A DNA stretch of 64,000 nt from Suillus spraguei. Lineage: Eukaryota; Basidiomycota; Agaricomycetes; Boletales; Suillaceae. The stretch is from the NCBI GenBank assembly GCA_016800925.1, contig JABCPU010000021.1, positions 124,001 to 188,000 of the forward strand, in the 5' to 3' direction. Every line of letters begins with the position of its first letter. The first letter of the stretch is position 1. Below, piece by piece: positions 45,021-55,458 of this stretch. The notes beneath the pieces are model-generated. The model did no database searches. It was not told the DNA's origin and worked only from the letters and a program-made list of their open reading frames with translations. A program made the position numbers and the translations under genes.

Positions 45021-45678
45021 GGCCCCGCTTTCCAGTTTCGCTGCTCAGAGTTAACAAGCGTGCGCGCGCGTACTCTGCCGCTTGTATATAGAAGAATGAA
45101 ACTATATAAGCTATATTCTTCATGATCGGACTCTGGCAATATTATACGAACATTATCATATAGGATGACGATTTGAGTTACCATCTCGCAGTGCTACAAC
45201 TTCCCTAGCGAACAATCATTCTTTATTTTTCAATCTGGTCGTCCATCAGTGCTAGTACCCTCTTCAGCAGCAGCACTTCAATTCATTTTTTCGCCTTCCG
45301 CGGTTAACTCTGTCACGCTAGTCGTCATTCGTCTCTCCTCTGTCAGTTTCTAAATGATGTCCTGGATACTGATGTGATTGTCACGTCCCTCTCAGATTGT
45401 GCGACATTTGATCTTTTACAATTTTACTTGATGATAAACGTCTAGCAGCATAGACCCTCTGGTGCCAGCTATGTAGCGACTCAATATATATACCTGAAAG
45501 TCTACGAGTATGTCATCTCCGTGGTATCAATCAATAGATCACATCTGTCTAGTAGTAGGATTTGGACACTGCTGATTGTCACGGTGTCAATGTGGCCTAG
45601 CACCGCAAGGCTGCTACTAACAGAATTCCCCTGTTTTATGTACAAATCGTGGAAGGAAAAACAAGCACAATATCCAAA
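45021..45678. other. Intergenic, no feature beyond remnants
   Basis: The left 60 bases continue the TPR remnant frame on the minus strand. The rest shows TATATATACC near 45486 and pyrimidine-rich sequence but no gene. It holds the 3' region of metacaspase 1. Confidence 0.4.
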
Positions 45679-47408
45679 TTATAAAATGCATTGTTGTTTG
45701 GAATCCTGATGAATTTTTCAGTGTTAGTAAATGTGAGAGGGAGCATGGGATTGACATACAATCGGATACGAGCTTGACAGCTGCGGCGTCTGCCTCTGGG
45801 TCCGACGTAAAATATCCTGCACAGATACAAGCACCTGCAGATACGTCTGGGTTGGGTTCGTCGCTAATGCCAGTAAGTTCCATAACTGTCAATGCTCGAA
45901 TGCTACTCACTGAGTGACGAGATGAAGGCCTGATAGTGTATTTGATCAGAATAACACGAGGGAATTATTAATGACCACGCACGGAGGACATGGCTCCGAG
46001 AAACTCTCCACCCCTTATGATGACGCCCCCACTACGTTGAAAGTCGCTACAACTCGCAAACAGCACCTAACATCTGACCGTCAAACGAACTTCGAGTCGA
46101 GCATATTTCACTTGCCACGTGAGTTTGTGGGTGCTTTGTAAGAGCTCGAGAGTTCGCATCATGGCGTTTGAGATGACCATTGGTTTGATACTGAATAAAT
46201 GATTAGATAATCGCGAATGCATCGACTCACTGATCTCTGGACTGACTATGTATGGCAGGTCTGTGCGCGAAACAGATCAACAAAGAAATACAACTTTGCA
46301 ATACAACCACTTCATACCAAGGACAGTTCCAGAATAACATGACTAGTGTTCATGATATCATTAGTCTGACTTGAACACTTGCAACTAAAGCTTACATCAA
46401 ACAACGCCTGTTGGTAGAAAAAAAATTGAATTTAGTTGATGCATTAAAGTGTTCACAAGCTCACATTAAGGCGGCAACCAGTAGGTAGGGGTTTGACCTA
46501 TGTTACACAAAGTTAGTATTAACCTTACATTTCGCATTCTCAGTACTTGCCATCACATCGTATAGGTCCTGTTTGAAAAAATTACATCGCATCTAATCAA
46601 AGCAAACAACCATATAAACGCACCTCGGTGACAATCTCACCAGCGTGCTCCCAGTCGACCGGATGGATAGCTTGTTTTCATATCAGTATTTCTCAAAGCT
46701 TGCATTATCGTAATTGTTACCCTTTTCAAATCCATCCACACGGTGACCATCCACAGGATGACCGTCCAAGTCGCTGATTCGTCCTCCATGTCCAGAATCT
46801 GGATGCATCATCAATTGCTTGGTAGAAATAAGGATACGTCACTCACAGTGGAAAAATAAGCAATCTCCAGTTTGAGCGTCTTTCACCAACCATCGTAACG
46901 CGCTAAGGATGTTTCGTTTCGTCGGCATGTATTTCAGGTTGTACGGTTCATCTGTGAGCACCATGATGTCCTCGTTTGCATAATTCCAAAAGGCTGTTAC
47001 ATGGTCGCGTTGCTTGATACTGAGTGAACAAGAAAAGATGAAAATGGACAGACATTTTAGAAATTCTGCCATGTTCCAAGCATCATTCACACAGCCGCGA
47101 AGCTGTCCATCCTGACTTTTGTAATTTATGCCAATCTACCCAAAGATAAGCCATGTAACTTGAGGGACAAATCTAAAAGTACTCACGCACAATGCCTTCT
47201 TCTTCCTCGTACGTGGAGGCAACACTTTGATTGTCTGCGGAATATCTATTCGATCACACGGATCACAGTTGCACCTTGCGACGACAGGTCGTCTGGCCAC
47301 ATTATACGGTGAATGTATATGATGTCTCGATGACTCTACACCCTCTCCTGCCTGCTGCTGAAGAGAGTGAGTCGACTGGGGGCGTAAGCGGTGAAGCCGC
47401 AAGGTCAC
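45679..47408 (-). CDS. Metacaspase 1 (type I, divergent active-site region), about 15 exons
   Basis: On the minus strand, small exons parallel those of the two other metacaspases. In order: KKKALC / [20 protein letters not shown] / WNYANEDIMVLTDE...MPTKRNIL / FFHYSGHGG / AIHPVDWEHAGEIVTE / DLYDVM / VKPLPTGCRLN / ALFD / SCYSGTVL / DLPYI. The end reads TTNPTQTYLQVLVSVQDILR, then PQLSSSYPI/DSKQQCIL with TAA at 45679-45681. The catalytic His (SGHGG) and Cys (SCYSG) remain. However, the usual DSCHSG His is Tyr, the acidic loop DGDE-DG-DE reads DGHPVDGHRVDG, and DDQ-SAD is lost. Two introns need GC-AG splicing. The true 5' start was not found. It may be a degenerate or regulatory paralogue. Confidence 0.7.
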
Positions 47409-48493
47409 GTGATCGTGTTGTACTGGCCAGGTATCTGGCCCAGTCCTCTCGTTATATATGAAACGATAGGAAGAAACTGATGGGAGAGGGGCTGCTTGTG
47501 CACTGGAGGACGTCAGGGGAGGATGTTGGCGTACGAGGGATCGGTGTGCTTTGATATCCGTTGGTCTGGTACAGTGGTGACCGATGTAAAATTGAACGAC
47601 TTGATTACGTGAAGCCGAATGAGCTTACTTTGGAGATGGTGAGCGTCTTACAGGAACGACAGAGGTAGGTGCAACCTGAGAGTGTGGACTCCTTGATCTA
47701 TGTAGCCTTCTGAAGCGAATCAATACTGGGCAGGTGCATTATGTATGGACGATCGCATTACCCCTTGCTTCGGTGGCTGTTAAGCCATGGTACTATGTTA
47801 GTAAGGACATGACGATCAGGATGTAAACGTACGAAGTCAGTCTGGAAGGAGGGACAAACATACGTGCTTATCGATGAGGTTAGCTTATCGCTTTTACCTA
47901 CACTTTGTGCATGGGCAAGTAGCTAATGAAGCCCTGGAGGATTACGTTTTATGAGAGCAAAGATATCAAGCTCCCGCCCTCATAGCGCTAGATGATTTCG
48001 TTAATTTGACTACGACACACTGCCACTAGCTGATATATACCAGTCTCGGCGAGCTTCGCATGACAGGTGCATCGCCAGAAACGAAGGATAAGGGGCAGGC
48101 GAAGAGCTGATTTGTAGGATGGTACGGAGATTATATGGCGCTTGCGATCAAATAACCCCCTGTTGCCAGACAATAATCGCTCGCGCAAGCATTGGCTACC
48201 GAAGAGGCGCGATAAGGTACAGAAGTAGCGTGACTTGTGTCAATCTGACCAATCATCGCTGTGTAAATGTCAGATGAACGACATGTGAACCGCATCGAGG
48301 TTCGGGAAGGCTTCGGTGAGCCCAACTCTGGGTTCTTTGCTGATCGATGGGCATTGTCCTGAGCCTTGGGTCCAATCATTTTGTACTTACGAACGGCTTA
48401 TATCGGAACGGTGTCGACAAGATCAAATATGCACGATCATGTTAATATATAAGGAGCGATTATCGATTACGACCCGATCCCATTTTCAAGTGT
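47409..48493. other. Intergenic between metacaspases 1 and 2
   Basis: No gene recognised. The minus-strand frames at 47988-48188 and 48131-48379 have no motif. The left part presumably holds the promoter and first exon of metacaspase 1. Confidence 0.35.
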
Positions 48494-50369
48494 TCAGATA
48501 TAGAAAGGCAACGTTGTATCCTGTACAATATCAGTGTCTATAGCCTGGATAAGAACACATGGACAAACGAGAGGATTTGAGCAGGAAAACTGAGGTTGTT
48601 GTTTGGCGTCTGGTAAGGTTGCACGAACGAACGCGAGAATTTGTTCGAATCTGCTTTGGAAAGTTAGAGTCCGCGTGCAAGCTAAGCAACTTTCTAATAT
48701 TAGCCAGTTGGACAAGGAGTAAGAATTTGACACGGACAGAAAACATGTATGAAAGCCTTCAAGAAAAAGTTAGAAAGAACTGATGTCATGGTAGTTTTAC
48801 CCACAAAGGTCATAAGTCCGCCAATAGGTTGACCAGGCATTGCGACACTTTCGCTCTCTTCAGAATCGCCACAACCCGAGAAGCAATACTGTTCAATGTT
48901 GACTGAAAAACACAATTAACTCGCAAAAACTGATTCTCACAACCTGCGCCTGAGAGTGCTTCCTGAAGCGAGCATCTGGCGTAACGCCATCGACGAACTT
49001 GCACTGTCTGGAGTCATACTGTTGTGACGATCAGACAAAACACAAAGAAGAAACTGCTTCTCTCACAAGGTAAGGCAAATCTAACAATCATTCAGCAGTT
49101 ATCAGCGATGAGTTTGATTTGAGGCTCACCAAGGACCGTGCCGGAATGGCACGACTGACGTTCATTTGGCACTTGAAATTACGGTATCAAGGAACATGCT
49201 TACATCGAAGAGCGCCTGCAAAGGCATGACATTTAGTGATGTCGCGTCATTGATCACTTCTCGTACCGTCAACCGTGAGCCAGCGGCTAGTGGCTTTACC
49301 TGCGAGTGTTCTATCAACGACTATTTGAAATACCATGTGAAATACCATGGGGTGTTCTTTGAGTCACGATACTGACCATGATTTCGTGTATTTCCTGAGG
49401 AGCTAATCAGTCTTATCCTTACATAAAAAAAAGCAAATGCCTGACATCGTCGGTAATAACACCCGACCGTTGATAATCAACTGGACATATGACTTTACCC
49501 ACGTCAGACGTAATCTTTCTAATCAGGCCAGGGTCCTACATTCATCATAACCATCAACTTCATCGCCATCCAGGTCGCGGACTTGCCCCCCATGCCCCGA
49601 AACTGTGCAAGACACCGCGTGATTCGCAAGACCAACAGTGCCAGCAAAGGGAGTACGCACAATAAAAGAACATGGAGTCACCGGCCCTTGCATAAAAGGC
49701 CAAGCGGTGCATTTCAAGTTGAATATTGTGCCTAGTCGGCAGAGGGCTATAACCATCATCAATTAATTGTACAATGTCCGCAGGGTTGTATCCCCATTGA
49801 TCTGAAAAGGAGTCATGGGGTCGTCAGCGAATTGCCAACAACTTGAACTGGACGTACTAATAAGGCATGGTAAGATATTACGAATATCGTTATGGCACCC
49901 TCGTAGTTCATGGTGTTGTCCTTTATAATTAATTCCTATCTTATACACAGTTTCAGAAGTATCGTTGGGTTGCAACATATTGTGCAACACTCACCAACAA
50001 CGCCCGCTTTCTTCTGGGAGACGGTGGACTAGGTTGTCTGTACATCGGAATATGAGAATCTTCTGACGTGTGCAGGTTCAGATACGGTGCTCCAGAGGAA
50101 CGAGGGTAAGTCGAGCGCTTCGCAAAGTGGTGGCGGCCTTGGACAGCGAGTTCTTCTAGGATATCTGTCTGTTGGATCCTCGACAGCCCCCGCGAAGCGT
50201 GTGCCCGTCGACGTTTACATGAGTGTTGATCCTGACGAAAGAGGTTGAACGCAGGAGGGAAACAACTATCATCAATTTCGATGATCTTGGGTGACATGGC
50301 GGGGTGCGGAGGAATTAGAATGAATAAAAAGAGTAACTGGACGATTGCAGGGCCGATAAAGGCCTTCAT
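48494..50369 (-). CDS. Metacaspase 2 (type I), multi-exon, possible N-terminal signal anchor
   Basis: The first exon (to about 50000) is a prodomain ending SPRRKRALLV. Then come IGINYKGQHHELRGCHNDIR, WGYNPADIVQLIDDG, RAGDSMFFYFSGHGG, QVRDLDGDEVDGYDE, ICPVDYQRSGVITDD, VKPLAAGSRLT, ALFD, SCHSGTVL, DLPYL and a tail FEQILAFVRATLPDAKQQPQ. The catalytic His and Cys and the acidic DGDEVDGYDE loop are intact, so it should be an Arg/Lys-specific Cys protease. The SGC-DDQ-SAD motif is altered (FSGCGDSEESES). ATG 50369 gives MKAFIGPAIVQLLFLFILI, a hydrophobic leader unusual in metacaspases; ATG 50297 (MSPKIIEIDD) would omit it. Confidence 0.8.
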
Positions 50370-50925
50370 TGCGACCTTTATGACTTGAGGCAAGCGCGCA
50401 TGTTTGCTCTCACGTCACAATTGTCAAAGAGACGACGCAGGCGAGTTGGTCAACTGCAATGCAGGGGAAGAGTTTGTCATTGCAAACAATGACAAGTACA
50501 AAGCGCATGAATAAATGATTGTCGCCATGATGCGGGGGTCAGGGTAGTTGAGGACTTGAAACGAACGTTTTTCGAATACTAAACATTCAACAATAGTTGC
50601 ATGACAACCTAGTGATCCTGTGAACGGCAGTCGGGAAACAAAAGATGTAGTACGTACTTATAGATTGTGTAGAGTAGAACTTGCATATCTATTGCAAGGC
50701 TGCCTTTCAAACACCGAGTGTTGACAACGTTGACCGTCAGCATCAGAAAACCGATGAGTGCGTTACGTTCAACGATTACTTTTTTTTCTTACGGGATATA
50801 CGACTTTATATCGCTTTTAGCGACGAAAAAGGACGTGCTCTGCATATATTGGATGATTTTCCGTAGGCAAAATAATCCAGAATAGAATATACCGGAGTCT
50901 CAAAAATATTACCAATACCGCTGAT
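50370..50925. other. Intergenic; upstream region of metacaspase 2
   Basis: No gene is supported. The 50681-50866 frame shows no motif. A direct repeat around GTTTGTCATTGCAAACAATG forms a short palindrome near 50475. Confidence 0.35.
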
Positions 50926-51492
50926 ATGTTAATGTATACTGAAATAATCCCCCGTACGCTCATTCAATCAAATTTAGTCTGGTCCTTGGTGGACGATAAC
51001 TTTGCAGTCCAGCAGCTGCTTCTCGACAAAGACGAGGCTGAACATTTCGATGACGATGAGAGACTTAGGGTGCTCACTGCCGCTATCATTGCTGGGAGTG
51101 AGGTATCACGACAAGAGCGCATTGACACTCAGCACCCACATCGTTTGTACCTTTGCCGACCCCAACTACTTCCAAATCCTCGTATCAACACCCTATGGAA
51201 GGTGCTATACGATAGTCAACATGATAGAGCCTTCATCACTACAATGGGCGTTGATGTGCCCACCCTCTCCTCACTACTTACTGCAGGCTTTGCGCAAGCC
51301 TGGTATGAGACACCAATACCTCGTGAGGATGTCTCTGCGCACGGAACTCCAAGGATAGATAAACGCTCCCTTGATGCTGCAGGGGCACTTGGGCTTGTGC
51401 TACATTATCTCAACTCTACTATGCATGCCATTAGCCTCCAGCAGATCTTCGCTATCATCCCCAGTACTGTCACGCGATATCTTCACAGATAG
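50926..51492 (+). pseudogene. PIF/Harbinger transposase, N-terminal fragment
   Basis: The frame reads DERLRVLTAAIIAGSEVSRQ, DSQHDRAFITTMGVDVPTLS, FAQAWYETPIPREDVSAHG and RSLDAAGALGLVLHYLNSTM, then HAISLQQIFAIIPSTVTRYL. This is the pre-catalytic region found at the N-terminus of basidiomycete HARBI1-like transposases. It ends at a TAG at 51490-51492, before any DDE core, and no continuation was found. It belongs to the same superfamily as the C-terminal piece at 33792-34262, but the two pieces do not overlap, so relatedness cannot be judged. Confidence 0.75.
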
Positions 51493-52209
51493 AATGTAAG
51501 AAGTGACGGGAAATCGATACTACTAGGTTGCATTGGGCGAGATTGGAGGCACCGGTGGCATACAGGTCAGGTAGGCACTCCATTAGTGGGCACAGAGAAC
51601 TTGGGACGTCGTTCTGGGCACTTAGAATCACCTAGATAGTGGCGGGAGGAAAAGACTTTAGCGTACTTGATTAAAAGTTGAAACGTACCTCAGTATTACT
51701 GTGCGAGGTGCCGCATTATGTGACATGCATCTCAAGCAAGGCTGATTATGTCAGCGGATATCGCTGGCGTTAGTGGCCTAAAACGGATGTAAGTCGTCTG
51801 TAAAGTCTATTGGGGGTAGATGACACATGGTTACGAACTGACTGTAAATGAACAGCGGCATCGCGGCACACCTGCCTAATAAGGGTAAATATATGATATG
51901 ATATTCTAATCAGAATATTTCAGCCTACGGAAAGTCATCCATTGTCATGTAAGATAATATAGCTTTCTGACCCTGGTCCTCTGATACATAGACGTTGCAT
52001 AGACGTCTCGACAAGGAGAAATTTGTTGGCGGCCCGTGGGGAATTGTGTAATATTACAGTGCGTAAACTCAAAGTGCAAACAAGTATAAATATCATGGGT
52101 CTATGCACCGAGGGATAAAATATTAGTCGTAAATGGGCGGGCAAATAATAACCATATTGTTCCACATGGTCCCGTGACTGTTGACCCAAGATATCATGAC
52201 CGAGTCCAC
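51493..52209. other. Intergenic, nothing recognised
   Basis: AT-rich sequence with no supported frame or repeat; it holds the 3' flank of the mannosyltransferase gene. Confidence 0.5.
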
Positions 52210-54059
52210 CTACCACCACGGATGACAGTCTCCACCGTCCCACCAGGAAACCTTGTCTGCATCGCCCACGACAAGCACAGCTCTTTCCATCCATGCGCCA
52301 TCGTATACCTTTTCGATCCACCACCGCAGTACAGGGTGGCGCATAAACCACTTGAAATAGAAATAAAATCTAACACGATGCGTGAGCCAATACCTCGATA
52401 ATGTAGCATGCGACAAACCTCCAGTCGTAAGCGTTGATCACTCTTGGGTTAAGATATATATTCTGCAGATTGAACTGTCGTCTCATATCATATGGGAGTA
52501 AGAAACTTTCTGATGAAAAACATTCCTCTGGGGCAGACGCGCGGAACCGTATTGGGGGTGTCAGGGCAGGACTCGGACCCTGCATCGAGGCATTGTGTGT
52601 TGCTGGGTGGGTTTCCGGTAATTCGTACGGCAGAGGATCGCTGGAAAGCGTGCGGTTAGAGCGCAGGGCTATCGGGAGAAGAGGATCTGCAGTGAAGACG
52701 ACGATGCCGTTCCAGCAGGTAAACACAGGCACAGGCGACTCGGTCTGCATTACTCGGTAGTCAGCTTCGTCAAAGAAATATGGCCAGCTAGAACAGACTA
52801 AATTAGACGTATGAAGATAGAATAGAATTCGCAACTCACATCGCACTGGCTAGCTTTGCTTGTCGATCTCGAAGAACCCACATGTCATATGCGCTTTACC
52901 ACGATTAGAATTACGGATGTGCCGTAGCAGCTGGATGTGCTTACCCAAAATGACCCATGTCTAAGCCACATGCCATATCGTAATTCCCATCGTTCGTTTG
53001 TAACAACTCGACAAAGCTCTCGGGCTCGATAAATATGTCATTCGAGAACACAACCCTGTCATACCCTCCTATCATCAGGGGCTCGATTGCACGATTACGG
53101 GTAGCGGCCAGGAATTCGATGCGTCTGTTTCCGCTCAAGTCATCGGGCTTTGGTACTGTCTTATCTCCTGTCAGTATGCGCCGCGACACACCCAGAAGGG
53201 CAAGGTCTTCATCTAGTGCCTCGAGGAGCAGAGGAGAACTATCGGTGCTGTGACTCTCAACGACAGAGACGAACACATTGTCTGGACCGAGATAGTGAAT
53301 GACTTTGATGAGTGTGTCGTGCCAGTACGGAATAACATTTTCGTTGTTGTGGAATATCGCAGCAATAAAGATTTTTTCTGAAACGGGATAAGCTGCGTTT
53401 GATTTATAAGTTTAGAGGAGCTCACCTTGCTTTGCGTACCCTTGTCTTCGAGGATGTGCAACGGCCTCCTGAATGGAATCCCTGTACCGTACATCGCCAG
53501 GCTGCTCGTAATGGACTGCGACCCATGCGCTTACAGAAAACAGGATGAGATATGCGAAAAGCTTTATTTGCCACGATTTGAGATGGGGTACCAGACGCGG
53601 AGTAGGAGACGTTGGTCTAGAGAATGAGCGCATACTAGCACGTACACCTTCTTCCGCATTTTCGATGAACGTATTTTCTCGGGAGGGGTTAAGAGGTTCA
53701 CGTCCGCCAGTAGAGCTGTCTAGTAGATGGAATCTAACATATCCTTCCTGGGAAGGGCCGAAAGCCTTATTCCATTGAGCGATAAGAAAGGGAAGTAGAA
53801 ATCGATAGGATAAGAGGCGCAGTATTTCAACGAATGCGAAAGTGGGCACTACGAAGATGAGGAGAAGTATGAACCTCCAACTCGAAGGAAAAGCAGGTTT
53901 CCACGTGTAGCTTTCTGCAAAAAACTTTTCGGAAAAGCGTTCCTCGGTCTTGGTGTAAAGGGCGACGAAAATACAGAGGGAGATAAGACCGGGAATGCGG
54001 ATGATTGCGAGAAAGATACGATAAATAAGATGGAGAACGGCCTTCGGTGTTAAGGACAT
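52210..54059 (-). CDS. CAP59/CMT1-type alpha-1,3-mannosyltransferase-like glycosyltransferase, 5 exons
   Basis: Exons 54059-53426, 53377-52945, 52893-52840, 52787-52394 and 52350-52210 total 1656 nt, giving 551 residues. Membrane segments occur near residues 12-33 and 53-75, and a third before the catalytic part (IKLFAYLILFSVSAWVAVHY). The luminal domain shows FIAAIFHNNENVIPYWHDTL, VFVSVVESHSTDSSP, RNRAIEPL, VVFSNDIFIEPES, PVFTCWNGIVVF and ECFSSESFLLPYDMRRQ. The C-terminus ends DGGDCHPWW. These are the conserved blocks of PF11735, Golgi-type enzymes that build mannose-containing polysaccharide (capsule genes in Cryptococcus). A TATATAT about 85 bases upstream and a CT-rich leader fit its promoter. 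Confidence 0.9.
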
Positions 54060-55458
54060 GCGTAGAACAAGTCAGCGCTCAGTGAACCGAGGGAAACGGA
54101 GACGAGGGAAAGGGGAAAGGCGACAAGCTGTGGTTCGAACATATATAATGCAGCTAGAAGGTTACGGTGATTCTTAAAGAAGAAGGTTAACCCTATAGGC
54201 TATGCATTTATCAGCCGCAGCAGATATCATCAAGGTTTGAAAACACTCTGTTGGCTGTCATATATAGACGCCGCAGCGTTGTACAGCCAACTGTGGGTTC
54301 CATGGTTCAAAAATATAATGCTACTAAGTACTAGTACTGCATGGTATAATCGTCACTGAAAAATACAGAACCCTATACGACACGAGATAATAAATTCGTC
54401 TACGCGTCTGCAAGAAAGCCGGGCGTTTTAATGTTTCTCGTATGGCTTAGACAGAACAACACAAGGCTGCGATATGATTCTCTCCCCGTCTAGGAAAATT
54501 GTCGACGGGACACAAGCGTTGATAAATGAAAGAGGAATTGATGATGGATAGATGCGAGTTGATGATTCATGGATGTGATGTCCATGGATGAGTTGGCCAT
54601 CATATCTACAGGGTAGAGAATACCCATGCAGGAATCCGTCATGATAGGACCCTGGTAGATATTCGGAACACAAGTTGCACCGGAGAGGTGTATGACGTAG
54701 TCGGGAATGGCTTTTTCCGATATTCTACTCCCAGGGTATTTCATTCAGTGATTCTGGCGGACAGACAACTCATTCCAATTTCACGGAAAAGACTGCGATA
54801 CGATACTCTCCCCCTCTACGCACGAATTGTCAACGCGAAAGATGGCAGGAATATCAGCTCGCAGAATAAGACGAATTGATGATTGACAGACCCGGCGAGC
54901 TTGAGATGCCAAACTCTGATCGTCCGAGCTCGTGGATGACCGATTGCGGAACTGCATCATGATTGCAGAAAAGAGGGAACAGTTTCGCAAGTTATCAGAG
55001 TCGACTGTAACATCTCATCACACATGACTCATCGCCATATATAGATCACCGAATATGCTGTATAAGTTGGCGGTGCAATGCGCTAGCGCTAGCGCTGCCG
55101 CTGCCTCTCGTAGTGCCGGGAAGCACGCCTCTGACGACTTCCAAATACGGACGTCCTTGGCGGGTCTAGGAACCTGAATCTGACAGGCACCTTACTACGG
55201 CAGCTGCCCCAGTTGAGTCACTGAATACATATATGTAAACCCGCTGGTCTTGCCGAGACCCTCTTTTTTCATCGTTTTCCCAGTCAGACCTCCCTCTCCA
55301 GGTCTTCTTGGCTTTCCTCCTCACCGTAAGTCACCCGATCATTCGTTAGAACTATATAAACTTTGTTCTGGAATGTACTCACCGTCGTCTCCGCTATGCC
55401 AGGCTGCCCTGCATTTCTCTTCTTCCCGCGCTTCAAGTCGTATACTCAAGTAAACACA
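54060..55458. other. Intergenic region with promoters and a weak tandem duplication
   Basis: TATATATG near 54141 belongs to the mannosyltransferase promoter. Around 54463-54530 and 54787-54860 are two diverged copies of CTGCGATA-GAT-CTCTCCCC-TCTA. Near 55080 is an AGCGCTAGCGCT run. No gene is supported; the 54490-54744 and 54688-54879 frames show no motif. Confidence 0.4.
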
